A DNA stretch of 64,000 nt from JB111 sp049856295 (GCF_049856295.1 NZ_JBNDMZ010000010.1:129874-193873); one strand, 5' to 3'; positions 33,908-42,799 are shown, counted from the stretch's first letter. Notes: a model not told the origin generated them from the letters alone. Translations and numbers: made by a program.

Positions 33908-34708
33908 ATGTTCGAACGATTGACCACGGACACCAAGGCCGCCGTGACGCGCGCGCAGGAGGTGGCGCGGGAGACCGGTGCGGAGCGCATCGAGACCAGG
34001 CACGTCGCCGTCGGCGTGCTGGAGGCCGACGGCGACGCCGCCCGCGCGTTGTCCGGTCTCGGCGTCGACGTCGCGGCGTGCAGGTCCGCGCTGATCGGTC
34101 GGCCGCCCGGCGTGGACCCCGAGGCGCTCGCCTCGGTGGGCATCGACCTGGACGCGGTGCGCGGGGCGACTGACGAGGTCTTCGGGGACGGCTCGCTCGA
34201 CCGTGCCGACCACGTCGCCCGGATCCGTGTCAGGCGACGCGGGCACATGCCGTTCGCGCCGGCCGCGAAGGACGCGCTCCGGGCGGCACTCCGTGAGGCG
34301 GTGCGCCTCGGTGACAAGGAGATCACCGACCGGCACCTCCTGCTCGCGCTCCTGCGGGACGGAGAGGTCGCGGTGGCGCTCGACGACGGGGTCGACCGCC
34401 CGACGCTGCGCTGCACGCTCGAGGGGCGGCCGCCGCGATGTAGGTCTCGGCGACGGTCCGGTGCTCGAGGTCCGGGGCCCGGGCACCGTCTGCGCGCTCG
34501 AGGGTTGTCGGTCTACCGTGACGGGCATGAGCGACGAGCGCACCCCCGAGCCGGACGACCTGCCCGAAGGGCTGCGCTCAGCCCGCGCGACGATCGACAA
34601 CATCGACGCCGCCCTCATCCACCTGCTGGCCGAGCGGTTCCGCTGCACGCAGGCCGTCGGGCGGCTCAAGGCGGAGCAGGGGCTCCCGCCCTCGGACCCC
34701 GGACGTGA
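33908..34708 (+). CDS. Clp_N-domain protein, 3' end probably frameshifted
   Basis: Residues 1-175 are a Clp repeat protein: MFERLTTDTKAAVTRAQEVA starts the first repeat and AKDALRAALREAVRLGDKEITDRHLLLALLRDGE the second. ClpC/ClpA use this fold to bind adaptors and substrates; stand-alone forms are of unknown role. After about 34435 the frame runs on for 90 Arg-rich residues that are merely the out-of-frame shadow of the chorismate mutase gene. A TAG at 34441-34443 in another frame would give a normal end, so a one-base indel near the G-run at 34421-34428 is likely (real or sequencing). The ATG follows GAGGACCGGAC. Confidence 0.7.
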   Translation: MFERLTTDTKAAVTRAQEVARETGAERIETRHVAVGVLEADGDAARALSGLGVDVAACRSALIGRPPGVDPEALASVGIDLDAVRGATDEVFGDGSLDRADHVARIRVRRRGHMPFAPAAKDALRAALREAVRLGDKEITDRHLLLALLRDGEVAVALDDGVDRPTLRCTLEGRPPRCRSRRRSGARGPGPGHRLRARGLSVYRDGHERRAHPRAGRPARRAALSPRDDRQHRRRPHPPAGRAVPLHAGRRAAQGGAGAPALGPRT

Positions 34709-34850
34709 GGAGCGCCAGGTGGCCCGCCTGCGCGCGAAGGCCGAGGAGGCCGGGCTCGACCCGGTGTTCGCCCAGAAGTTCCTCGACTTCATCATCGCCG
34801 AGGTGATCCAGCACCACGAGAGCATCGCGGACGAGCACGGGCGACCCTGA
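34527..34850 (+). CDS. Chorismate mutase, AroQ type
   Basis: 107-aa all-helical enzyme converting chorismate to prephenate (Phe/Tyr pathway). Conserved pattern: ARATIDNIDAALIHLLAERF, then VGRLKAEQGLPPSDPGREERQ, with the Arg, Lys and Glu residues of the AroQ active site. Actinobacterial chorismate mutases of this size usually act in complex with DAHP synthase. The preceding Clp_N frame overlaps it by about 180 bp, which is unlikely to be natural. Confidence 0.88.
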   Translation: MSDERTPEPDDLPEGLRSARATIDNIDAALIHLLAERFRCTQAVGRLKAEQGLPPSDPGREERQVARLRAKAEEAGLDPVFAQKFLDFIIAEVIQHHESIADEHGRP

Positions 34851-34898
34851 CCCGGTCCGTCACGCCGAGTCGCGACGGGGCCGGGCCGCGAACGCGCC

Positions 34899-34911
34899 TA
34901 CGATCGTCCGT
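34899..34911 (+). promoter_or_regulatory. Leaderless -10 box before 34912
   Basis: TACGAT followed by exactly 7 nt and ATG. The same arrangement precedes the paralogous gene at 35692. Confidence 0.5.
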
Positions 34912-35595
34912 ATGGACGCTCTCAACCTCCGCTACGGCAAGGGTTTCCCGATCGCCTTCATCGTGATCGGTGCGCTGCTCATCCTCACCGGCGTGCTCGG
35001 CGAACGGTGGATCTCGCTGTTCCCCGGCATCGTCATGCCGATCCTCGGGATCTTCATGCTCATCAACCCGATGGCGCGCATCGAGCCGCACGAGGCCCAA
35101 CAGAGGAGCCCCATTGGCATCGTGACCAAGCGGTTCCCGCTGCGGGGCCCGGCCGACCTGCGCGCCGAGGAGAAGTACCTCGTGCACGTGCCGACCGGCA
35201 AGAAGGTGGCATCCATCGGCTTCATGTCGAACAAGGAGGACGTCGCCGCGATCCGCGCGCGGTACGGCGGCGGCCAGCCGGGGATGCCCCTGCAGGGAGC
35301 TCAGGCGCAGCAGCAGTACGGTCAGGGCGCTCAGGGAGGCCCGCAGCAGGGCTACGGACAGCCGCAGCAGGGCATGCCCCCGCAGGGTGCCCCGCAGCAG
35401 GCCTACGGCCAGCCCCAGGGTGCACCGCAGCAGGCGTACGGCGTGCCGGGCCAGCAGCCGTACGGCCAGCCGCAGCAGGGCGGCATGCCCCCGCAGGGCG
35501 CACCGCAGCAGCCGCAGCAGGGCGGCGCGCCCCAGCAGCCGCAGGCCGGCGAGCAGGGCGGCTACTGGCAGCCGGGTCCGCCGCAGCAGGGTTGA
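34912..35595 (+). CDS. Small membrane protein with Gln/Pro/Gly-rich tail
   Basis: 227 aa. Two N-terminal membrane helices (about 11-29 and 34-53), a short conserved domain (about 65-115: KRFPLRGPADLRAEEKYLVHVPTGKK, NKEDVAAIRARYG), then a disordered tail of imperfect PQQGYGQPQQGMPPQGAPQQ-type repeats (from 120). The domain is shared with the next gene, so the two arose by tandem duplication. No function known; tails of this type often mediate protein clustering at the membrane. No Shine-Dalgarno; TACGAT lies 7 nt before the ATG. Confidence 0.7.
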   Translation: MDALNLRYGKGFPIAFIVIGALLILTGVLGERWISLFPGIVMPILGIFMLINPMARIEPHEAQQRSPIGIVTKRFPLRGPADLRAEEKYLVHVPTGKKVASIGFMSNKEDVAAIRARYGGGQPGMPLQGAQAQQQYGQGAQGGPQQGYGQPQQGMPPQGAPQQAYGQPQGAPQQAYGVPGQQPYGQPQQGGMPPQGAPQQPQQGGAPQQPQAGEQGGYWQPGPPQQG

Positions 35596-35678
35596 GCCGG
35601 CGCGGACTGACCGCGTCGCCTCGGCCCGCAGGGGCGCGGTCACCCGGCGTACGGCCGTGGCGGGCCGAGGAGCGTCCC

Positions 35679-35691
35679 TACGATGGTGCGC
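35679..35691 (+). promoter_or_regulatory. Leaderless -10 box before 35692
   Basis: TACGAT, 7 nt, ATG, identical in geometry to the site at 34899. This supports ATG at 35692 rather than 35683 as the start. Confidence 0.5.
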
Positions 35692-36144
35692 ATGCTGGCG
35701 TTGACGTACCACCGCGTCGTCACGCGGATCGTCGCCGCCGTCGGGATCGTGACCGTCGTCGTCGGGATCGTGACCGTCGTCGTCGGGCTCGTGCTCGGCG
35801 AGAAGCTGGTGTGGGCGATCGGGCTCGGTGTCGCCGTCCTCGGTACCGCCTACGCGGTCGCCAAGCCGCTCGTCATCGTCCCGGGCGAGGTGCGGGTGCG
35901 CCCCGTACCGACGTCGATGCTCACGAGGAGATACCCGATCCGTTCGGGCAGCGACCTCCTCGCCGACGAGAAGGGCCTGTGGTACCTCCCGGACGGGACG
36001 CAGCTCGAGAGCTGGGGCCCCTGGTGGAACACGGACGAGGTCGCCGCGATCCGCGCCGAGTTCGGACCGCACCGACACCCCTGGGGAGCTGACGGCAGGG
36101 GCGCGCCGCGAAGCACGCCCCCGCCGCCCCACTACTTGGCGTAG
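35692..36144 (+). CDS. Small membrane protein, paralog of the upstream gene
   Basis: 150 aa. Two hydrophobic segments (about 8-35 and 39-58, including a GIVTVVV duplication) and the same domain as its neighbour: RRYPIRSGSDLLADEKGLWYLPDGT and NTDEVAAIRAEFG. It lacks the Gln-rich tail and ends in a Pro-rich stretch. The last 13 bp overlap the end of the convergent acyl-CoA ligase gene. Function unknown. Confidence 0.68.
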   Translation: MLALTYHRVVTRIVAAVGIVTVVVGIVTVVVGLVLGEKLVWAIGLGVAVLGTAYAVAKPLVIVPGEVRVRPVPTSMLTRRYPIRSGSDLLADEKGLWYLPDGTQLESWGPWWNTDEVAAIRAEFGPHRHPWGADGRGAPRSTPPPPHYLA

Positions 36145-37946
36145 ATCTTCTCGATCTCGTCGGCGAACTTCTCGTGCACGGGCGCGCGCTTGACCTTCGA
36201 CGACGGCGTGAGCAGGTCGTTCTCGAGCGTGAAGTCGGTGTCGAGGATCGTCACCTTGCGGATCGACTCGGCCCGGCTCACGGCCCGGTTCGTCCGCTCG
36301 ACGGCGCGGTCGATGGCAGCGACCACGTCTGGGTGCTTCGCGGCCTCGGCCACGGTCATCTCCGGAAGGTCGTGGTTGGTCAACCACTGCGGGAGCATCT
36401 CGGCGTCGAGGGTGACGAGTGCGCCGATGAACGGCCGCCCCTCACCGACGACGACCACCTGCGAGACGATCGGGTGGCCGCGCAGCCGGTCCTCGAGCAC
36501 GGCGGGGGCCACGTTCTTGCCGCCGGCAGTCACGATGATCTCCTTGGCGCGGCCGGTGATCGAGAGGTATCCGTCGTCGTCGATGGCGCCGAGGTCTCCC
36601 GTGCGGAACCAGCCGTCCTCGGTGAAGGCCTCCCGGGTGGCCTCCTCGTTCTCGTGGTACCCGCGGAACACGTGCGGGCCGCTGATCTCGATCTCGTTCG
36701 TCTCCGAGATCCGCACCGACGTGCCGGGGTAGGCGGGGCCCACGGTCCCGATCTTGATGCGTCCGGGCAGGTTGACCGAGGTGGGTGCGCCCGTCTCGGT
36801 CAGGCCGTAGCCCTCGAGGACGACGAGTCCCATGCCGCGGTAGAAGTGGCCGAGCCGTGTGCCGAGCGGCCCGCCGCCCGAGACCGCGTACTCCAGCCGG
36901 CCGCCCATGACCTCGCGCAGCGTGGAGAACACGAGCCGGTCGGCGACCTTGCGCTGGGCGGTGAGCACCCGCCCGAGACCCTGGCCCGACTCCTCCGCGC
37001 GCGACGCCCGCTCGGCGACCTTCGCGGCCCACCGGAAGATCCGGCGCCTCACGGTGGAGGCGGACGCCTTGGCGTCGGCGGAGTTGTAGACCTTCTCGAA
37101 CACGCGCGGGACGGCGAGGAGGAAGGTGGGGGAGAAGCTCTGCAGGTTGGGTACGAGCTGCTTGATGTCCGGGCTGTGGCCGAGCACCGCCCCGGAGTGC
37201 ACGCACAGGATCGAGACGAACCGGCCGAACACGTGCGCGAGGGGGATGAACAGGAGGGTGCGCGCGTCGTCGCCCGCCACCACGTGCCGGAGGTTGGGGT
37301 CCGCCACGCCGTTGGACACCAGCGCGACGAAGTTGCCGTGGGTCAGCTCGACGCCCTTGGGGCGCCCCGTGGTGCCGGAGGTGTAGATGATCGTGGCGAG
37401 GTCCGCACCCGTGCGTGCCGCCGTGCGGGCAGACACCTCCTCGTCGGGGACGTCGGCGCCGCGGCGGACGAGCTCGTCGATCGCACCGTCGGCGAGGACA
37501 AGCGTCTCGCGCAGCGCGGTCGCGCTCTCGGCGCCCTCGGCGAGGACGGCGCCGCGCTCGGCGTCGTCGACGAACGCCATGCTCACGCCGGCATCGGTGA
37601 GGATCCACTCGCACTGCTCCGCCGAGGACGTCTCGTAGATCGGCACGGGAACGGCGCCCGCGGTCCAGGCCGCGAAGTCCAGCAGCGTCCACTCGTACCG
37701 GGTGGGGGACATGATGGCGAGTCGGTCGCCGAGCTCGACACCCGAGGCGACGAGCCCCTTCGCCACCTCGAGGACCTGCCCGTGGAACTCGGCGACCGTC
37801 ACCGGGTCCCAGCTCCCGTCGGCTCCGGCAACCTCGAACAGCGTGGCGGAGCCGTTGGCCGCGAGCCGCGCCTCGAGCAGGTGCGGGATCGTCGTCGACG
37901 CGTCGAACTGGCCGCGAGCCTCCGTGCTGGACATGGTCAGGGTCAT
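36132..37946 (-). CDS. Long-chain acyl-CoA synthetase (FadD15-like)
   Basis: 604-aa AMP-forming enzyme activating long-chain fatty acids with ATP and CoA. The AMP-binding signature YTSGTTGRPKG is at 188-198, GYGLTETGAPT follows mid-protein, and the C-terminal hinge and catalytic-lysine region read LTPSSKVKRAPV. Family length is right. Start ATG at 37946 has GGAGG 6 nt upstream. It is transcribed in the same direction as valS but separated by a terminator, so it is its own unit. Membrane-associated in the cytoplasm. Confidence 0.92.
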   Translation of the reverse strand: MTLTMSSTEARGQFDASTTIPHLLEARLAANGSATLFEVAGADGSWDPVTVAEFHGQVLEVAKGLVASGVELGDRLAIMSPTRYEWTLLDFAAWTAGAVPVPIYETSSAEQCEWILTDAGVSMAFVDDAERGAVLAEGAESATALRETLVLADGAIDELVRRGADVPDEEVSARTAARTGADLATIIYTSGTTGRPKGVELTHGNFVALVSNGVADPNLRHVVAGDDARTLLFIPLAHVFGRFVSILCVHSGAVLGHSPDIKQLVPNLQSFSPTFLLAVPRVFEKVYNSADAKASASTVRRRIFRWAAKVAERASRAEESGQGLGRVLTAQRKVADRLVFSTLREVMGGRLEYAVSGGGPLGTRLGHFYRGMGLVVLEGYGLTETGAPTSVNLPGRIKIGTVGPAYPGTSVRISETNEIEISGPHVFRGYHENEEATREAFTEDGWFRTGDLGAIDDDGYLSITGRAKEIIVTAGGKNVAPAVLEDRLRGHPIVSQVVVVGEGRPFIGALVTLDAEMLPQWLTNHDLPEMTVAEAAKHPDVVAAIDRAVERTNRAVSRAESIRKVTILDTDFTLENDLLTPSSKVKRAPVHEKFADEIEKIYAK

Positions 37947-37986
37947 CGCGTCCTCCGTGGTCGCAGTGGGGGCAGGGGCCGACGGT

Positions 37987-38019
37987 GGCCGAGGCGGTGC
38001 GAGCCGTCCCGCCTCGGCC
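37987..38019 (-). terminator. Terminator of valS
   Basis: 11-bp stem GGCCGAGGCGG with its complement CCGCCTCGGCC, 11-nt loop, 12 bp beyond the valS stop. Confidence 0.7.
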
Positions 38020-38031
38020 GAGGGTACGTGC

Positions 38032-40686
38032 TCAGGCCGCAGGTTCGAGGGAGTGGTCGGTGACGGCCGTGGTGTCGGCGCCGTCGGTGATCGTCAGTTC
38101 GCCGCGCACCTTGGCGGCGTCGCGCAGGTCGCCCGCGACGGACCGGACGAAGTCCGCGTCCGCGGTCGGCACCGCGAGGGTGACCGCGGCGAACGGCACC
38201 TTCTGGGAGACCTTGGCCTCCGACTTCACCTTGCGAAGCGCGGCCAGCGCGCGCCCCGCGGCGGCGACGAGCCCCGCGTCCGCGTCACCTGCGGCGGCCC
38301 GCAGCGCGTCGCCGGTGGGCCAGTCGGCCCCGTGCACGGACCCGTCGCGGTACCAGGTCCACACCTCGTCGGTCGCGAAGGGCAGGAAGGGGGCGAGGAG
38401 GCGAACGTACGTGTCGACGGCGAGCGCGAGCGCCGCGCGGGCAGACTCCTTGGCACCCGGCTCGGCGGTGCCCTCGCGGTCGTAGGCGCGCTCCTTGACG
38501 AGCTCGAGGTAGTCGTCGCAGAACGTCCAGAAGGACGACTCGGTGTGCTCGAGCGCCTTGGCGTAGTCGTAGGCGTCCAGCGCGGTGGTCGCCGCGGCCA
38601 CGACGTCGGCGAGGCCGGCGAGCATCGCCTGGTCGACGTCGTGGGTGACGAGCGCCGGGTCGAGCTCGAGGTCCGCGTCCCCGCCCATGGTCAGGGCGAA
38701 CTTCGAGGCGTTGAGGACCTTGATCGCCAGGCGGCGGCCGATCTTCATCTGGGAGACCTCGAACGCCGTGTCGACGCCGAGCTTCGCGGAGGTCGCCCAG
38801 TAGCGCACCGCGTCGGAGCCGTGCTCCTCGAGCAGCCCCATCGGCGTGACGACGTTGCCCTTGGACTTGCTCATCTTCTTGCGGTCCGGGTCGAGGATCC
38901 AGCCCGAGATCGCGGCGTCGGTCCACGGCAGCCCGCCGAACTCGAGGTGCGCGCGCACGACCGACGAGAACAGCCAGGTCCGGATGATGTCGTGGCCCTG
39001 GGGGCGCAGGTCCATCGGGTACACGCGCTCGAACAGGTCCTGGTCACGGAGCCAACCGGCGGCGATCTGCGGGGTGAGCGAGGAGGTCGCCCAGGTGTCG
39101 AGGATGTCCGGCTCGCCGACGAACCCGCCCGGCACGCCGCGCTGCGACTCCTCGTAGCCGGGGGCTGTGTCGGAGGTCGGGTCCACCGGCAGTGACGCCT
39201 CGTCGGGCACGATCGGGGACTCGTGGCGCACGTCGCCGTGATCGTCGAGCGGGTACCACAGCGGGATCGGCACGCCGAAGAAGCGCTGGCGGCTCACGAG
39301 CCAGTCGGAGTTGAGCCCGTCGACCCAGTTCTCGTACCGCGAGTGCATGAATCCCGGGTGGAAGCTGAGCTCGCGACCCCGGTCGAGGAGGTTCGTCCGC
39401 AGGTCCACCCCGTTGGTGTCCTCGTGCGCGCGCCCGCCGTTGCGGATGTACCACTGGCGGGAGGTGACGATCTCGAGCGGCTTGTCGCCGCGCTCGTAGA
39501 AGTTCGCCTTGCGCTGCGTCGGTGTGGGGTCGCCGAGGAGCTCGCCCGACTCCTTCGCGGCGGTGGCCACGGCCTCGCGTGCGGAGAAGGTGGTCTTCCC
39601 GGCGAGCTGCTCGGCGTAGAGCTCGGCGCCCGACCCGGACAGCCACTCGGGGGTGGCGCGCAGCAGCCGGCCGTCCCGTCCCACCACGGCGCGTGTGGCG
39701 AGGTCGAGCTCGCGCCACCAGATGACGTCGGTGAGGTCGCCGAAGGTGCAGACCATCGCGATGCCCGTGCCCTTGTCCGCCTCGGCGGTCGGGTGGGCGA
39801 GGACGGGGACCTCGACGTCGAAGAGCGGGGTGCGCACGGTCCGGCCGAACAGGAAGCGGTAGCGCTCGTCGTCGGGGTGCGCGACGAGGGCGACGCAGGC
39901 CGGCAGCAGCTCGGGGCGCGTGGTCTCGATGACGACGTCGGCACCCTCGTCGGTGTGGAAGGCCAGCTTGTGGTAGTGCCCGGGATAGTCGCGGGCCTCG
40001 AGCTCGGCCTGGGCCACGGCGGTCTGGAACGTGACGTCCCACAGGCCCGGCGCCTCGGACTGGTAGGCCTCGCCGCGGGCGAGGTTGCGCAGGAACGCCG
40101 TCTGGGAGGCGCGCTGGGCGTCGGCCCCGATGGTCTGGTACGTCTGGCGCCAGTCCACGGACAGGCCGAGGCGGCGGAAGACCTGCTCGAACGCCTCCTC
40201 GTCCTGCGAGGCCAGGCGCAGGCACAGCTCGACGAAGTTCTTCCGGCTCACCGGCACCTGGTCGGCCGCCTTGATCGACTTCCCGTCGGTGCCCTCGTGC
40301 GGGGGGACGAAGTCCTCGACGTAGGGCAGCGACGGGTCGCAGCGCACGCCGTAGTAGTTCTGCACGCGCCGCTCGGTCGGCAGCCCGTTGTCGTCCCAGC
40401 CCATCGGGTAGAAGACCGACCTGCCGGTCATGCGCTGGTAGCGCGCGAGCACGTCCGTCTGCGTGTAGCTGAAGACGTGGCCGACGTGCAGGGACCCCGA
40501 GGCCGTGGGCGGCGGGGTGTCGATCGAGAACACGTTCGCGCGCTCGGCGGTGCGGTCGAAGTGGTAGGTGCCCAGCTCGCTCCACCGGGCGTCGTGCCGC
40601 TCCTCCAGGCCGTCCGTCCGTACCTTGTCCGGCGCCACGGGTGCGGGAAGGCGGGCAGGCGGCGGGGTGGCGGACGCAGTGCTCAT
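38032..40686 (-). CDS. valS: Valyl-tRNA synthetase
   Basis: Class I synthetase charging tRNA-Val, 884 aa. HIGH motif as HVGH (67-70, in SGSLHVGHVFSYTQ), the editing domain with TTRPELLPACVALVAHP, and KMSKS (about 602, KKMSKSKGN). The C-terminal helical anticodon domain is present; the long coiled-coil of some ValRS is short. ATG at 40686 is chosen; a GTG six codons earlier also lacks an RBS, and AACAAT just upstream of the ATG could be a leaderless -10 box. Transcribed leftward as its own unit. Confidence 0.96.
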   Translation of the reverse strand: MSTASATPPPARLPAPVAPDKVRTDGLEERHDARWSELGTYHFDRTAERANVFSIDTPPPTASGSLHVGHVFSYTQTDVLARYQRMTGRSVFYPMGWDDNGLPTERRVQNYYGVRCDPSLPYVEDFVPPHEGTDGKSIKAADQVPVSRKNFVELCLRLASQDEEAFEQVFRRLGLSVDWRQTYQTIGADAQRASQTAFLRNLARGEAYQSEAPGLWDVTFQTAVAQAELEARDYPGHYHKLAFHTDEGADVVIETTRPELLPACVALVAHPDDERYRFLFGRTVRTPLFDVEVPVLAHPTAEADKGTGIAMVCTFGDLTDVIWWRELDLATRAVVGRDGRLLRATPEWLSGSGAELYAEQLAGKTTFSAREAVATAAKESGELLGDPTPTQRKANFYERGDKPLEIVTSRQWYIRNGGRAHEDTNGVDLRTNLLDRGRELSFHPGFMHSRYENWVDGLNSDWLVSRQRFFGVPIPLWYPLDDHGDVRHESPIVPDEASLPVDPTSDTAPGYEESQRGVPGGFVGEPDILDTWATSSLTPQIAAGWLRDQDLFERVYPMDLRPQGHDIIRTWLFSSVVRAHLEFGGLPWTDAAISGWILDPDRKKMSKSKGNVVTPMGLLEEHGSDAVRYWATSAKLGVDTAFEVSQMKIGRRLAIKVLNASKFALTMGGDADLELDPALVTHDVDQAMLAGLADVVAAATTALDAYDYAKALEHTESSFWTFCDDYLELVKERAYDREGTAEPGAKESARAALALAVDTYVRLLAPFLPFATDEVWTWYRDGSVHGADWPTGDALRAAAGDADAGLVAAAGRALAALRKVKSEAKVSQKVPFAAVTLAVPTADADFVRSVAGDLRDAAKVRGELTITDGADTTAVTDHSLEPAA

Positions 40687-40727
40687 GGTGGTCGATTGTT
40701 CCACGCGGTGGGCCGTGCCCGGGTGGG

Positions 40728-41624
40728 TCAGGAGGTGGTGGGCGCGATACCCGCGAGCTCCTCGACCAGCTCCCGGATCCGATCCCCGCCGGAGACCGGT
40801 CCTCCCGCGAGCAGCCCGTCGGCGCCGAGGACCACCGCCGACGGCGCGCCGAGGATCCCGAGTCGGCGGTACCCGCCGCGGGCGTCACCCTCGGTGACGC
40901 GGACGTCGACGTGGGGCAGCCGACGGCGCCACTCGGGCAGGGCGGCGAGCAGGTACTCGCGCTCCCGGCCGATCAGCGGCATCCGCACGAGGAGCTGGGC
41001 GCGCTCGCGCGCGAGATCGGTCAGCTCGACGGCGCGGCCGTCGACGACGACCTGCCCCTTCGGGATCGGGCGGCGCAGGTAGGGGCGCCCGCCGCGGTCG
41101 GTGTCCCCGCCGTTGCCGGACAGACCCCACAGGTGGGCCACGAGGGCGACGGCGCCGGCGATGCCCAGGACGATCGGCGGGAGGTCGTCGATGGCCCACC
41201 AGCCGCGGACCCCCGCGACGACGGCGACCACCGCTGCGACGACGAGCGCGACGTTGAGCGCGAGGTGCGCCGGTCCGACGACGCGGTCGTCGTCCCAGCC
41301 GAAGCAGTGGCAGCCGAGCGGCTCCGGGGAGCGCCAGGCGCGCCACGAGACGACGAGATAGGTGGCGGTGAGCACCGCGGCGGCGAGCGCCGGGGCGACC
41401 AGCCACGGGCCGGGCACGGTGACGAGGGCGAGGCCGACGACGATCTCGGCGACGGCGTGCAGCCGGATCGTCGCCGGGCGGTGGGCCCAGCGGGGCAGCC
41501 CGAGGGCCGCCAGCTGGGCGGGCGCCGGAGGGCGGGCGACCTTGCCCGTGCCGGCCGCGAGCAGGACGACCGCGAGCGCGACGACCGCGGCCCCGAGGAG
41601 GTGGTCGACGGCGGCCGCGGGCAT
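40728..41624 (-). CDS. MauE/DoxX-like membrane protein with thioredoxin-fold tail
   Basis: 298 aa. The first 165 residues hold about five helices in the MauE pattern with a Cys pair GCHCFGW (Cys105, Cys107). The C-terminal part (about 185-290) is a predicted thioredoxin-like domain (ELTDLARERAQLLVRM, APSAVVLGADGLLAGGPVSG) without a CXXC. MauE proteins help deliver electrons or disulfides to periplasmic proteins; a redox role is inferred. Second gene of a two-gene operon with a paralog 9 bp upstream. Confidence 0.75.
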   Translation of the reverse strand: MPAAAVDHLLGAAVVALAVVLLAAGTGKVARPPAPAQLAALGLPRWAHRPATIRLHAVAEIVVGLALVTVPGPWLVAPALAAAVLTATYLVVSWRAWRSPEPLGCHCFGWDDDRVVGPAHLALNVALVVAAVVAVVAGVRGWWAIDDLPPIVLGIAGAVALVAHLWGLSGNGGDTDRGGRPYLRRPIPKGQVVVDGRAVELTDLARERAQLLVRMPLIGREREYLLAALPEWRRRLPHVDVRVTEGDARGGYRRLGILGAPSAVVLGADGLLAGGPVSGGDRIRELVEELAGIAPTTS

Positions 41625-41633
41625 GGGGGCACC

Positions 41634-42569
41634 CTAGTTCGTCGGGGCGGGCGCGTACGGGGAGGGGGCGGCGGCTGCGAGGTCCTCGGCGAGCTGTGCG
41701 ATGGCGCGCGGACCGCGCACCGGTCCGCCGGCCGTGCGGCCGTCGGTGCCGAGGACGACGGCGAACGGGCGGTCCCGGCGAGGCAGCCCGAGGCGTGAGG
41801 GCTTCTTCTCGTCGATGACGTGGATGTCGAGGTGGGGGAGCCGGCTGCGCCACTGGGGGAGGATCCGGCTCAGGTGGCTCTGGTTCTCTGGGTCGCGGGG
41901 CGCCTGGACGAGGAGGACGTCGCGGCCGCGAAGGAGGTCGCCCGGATCGATCTCCTTGCCGTCGATCGTGGCGGGCCGGCCGTCGATGGTGGGCGCGCCG
42001 ACGGGGTTCTCCCAGCGCCGGTACGTCCGGCCGCTCGCGGCGACCATCGCGGGAAGGCGGCCCCGGTGGACGAGGACGGCGACCTCTCCGGCGACGAGGA
42101 ATATGACGAACCCCCAGCGCACGGAGGAGTTCGCGATGAACGACCATCCGCCGAGCCCCGCCGCGACGGTCGCGACCGAGCAGATCAGCATGGCCACCGC
42201 GAGGAGCATGTGGCGCCGGTCGGCCGGGCGGTCGTCCCTCCAGCCCACAAGGTAGGCGGCGCCCGGCTCGGGCGCGCGGCGCGCGCGAACGACGGCGCAC
42301 AGCGCGGCGAGGGAGACGACGGTGCTGATCCCACCGGCGAGGGCAAGACCCCAGCCGGACGAGAGGAGGATTCCCGCGGCGAGCGCCACGGCCACCGCGG
42401 CCCGGAGCTCGGTGACGGACCGGCGACTGGCCCAGCCGGGGACGCCGAGCCGTGCGAGCCCGTCGTGCGACGGGTCCTTCCCGATCGAGAGGATCGCCGT
42501 CAGGAGCAGGGTGCAGGCGAGGAACGTGGACAGCGCCCCGAGGGCCGCGAGTGCGAGGTCGGTGTCCAT
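41634..42569 (-). CDS. MauE-like paralog lacking the cysteine pair
   Basis: 311 aa, same architecture as its downstream neighbour: about five helices, then a thioredoxin-like tail (DLLRGRDVLLVQAPRDPENQ, FAVVLGTDGRTAGGPVRGP). At the place of the Cys pair it reads GAAYLVGW (Ala105, Leu107), so this copy cannot do the same redox chemistry. Tandem duplication with divergence is clear from the shared ending (VxLGxDGxxAGGPV). TAGGTT lies 6 nt before the ATG, so the operon may start leaderless. Confidence 0.72.
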   Translation of the reverse strand: MDTDLALAALGALSTFLACTLLLTAILSIGKDPSHDGLARLGVPGWASRRSVTELRAAVAVALAAGILLSSGWGLALAGGISTVVSLAALCAVVRARRAPEPGAAYLVGWRDDRPADRRHMLLAVAMLICSVATVAAGLGGWSFIANSSVRWGFVIFLVAGEVAVLVHRGRLPAMVAASGRTYRRWENPVGAPTIDGRPATIDGKEIDPGDLLRGRDVLLVQAPRDPENQSHLSRILPQWRSRLPHLDIHVIDEKKPSRLGLPRRDRPFAVVLGTDGRTAGGPVRGPRAIAQLAEDLAAAAPSPYAPAPTN

Positions 42570-42623
42570 GCCCGCAACCTATCGACGAGGCGGTGCACGG
42601 CGCCCGGGTCCCGGTGGGCCTCC

Positions 42624-42645
42624 CTCCCCGGTCAGAGGTCCCCGG
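42624..42645. repeat. Dispersed 22-bp repeat, copy 1
   Basis: CTCCCCGGTCAGAGGTCCCC plus GG; an identical copy lies at 48994-49015. Both are intergenic, upstream of leftward genes. Confidence 0.75.
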
Positions 42646-42672
42646 TGTGACCCGCCGTGACGGCCGCCATCT

Positions 42673-42799
42673 GTCGAGAGTGCGGCTCAGGCGCCGGTCA
42701 CTACTGGTCGAGAGTGCGGCTCAGGCGCCGGTCACTACTGGTCGAGAGTGCGGCTCAGGCGCCGGTCACTACTGGTCGAGCGTGCGGCTCAGGCGCCGG
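42673..42799. repeat. Tandem 34-bp repeat (three full units plus partial)
   Basis: Perfect units start at 42673, 42707 and 42741; a fourth, diverging copy starts at 42775 and includes the last bases and stop codon of the MarR gene. Each begins GTCGAGAGTGCGGCTCAGGC, the same core as the repeat sites at 18.7, 59.1 and 60.7 kb. Confidence 0.9.

Noticed and set aside
42673..42799. Possible CRISPR array
   Set aside because: Units are contiguous 34-bp copies with no unique spacers and no cas genes nearby.
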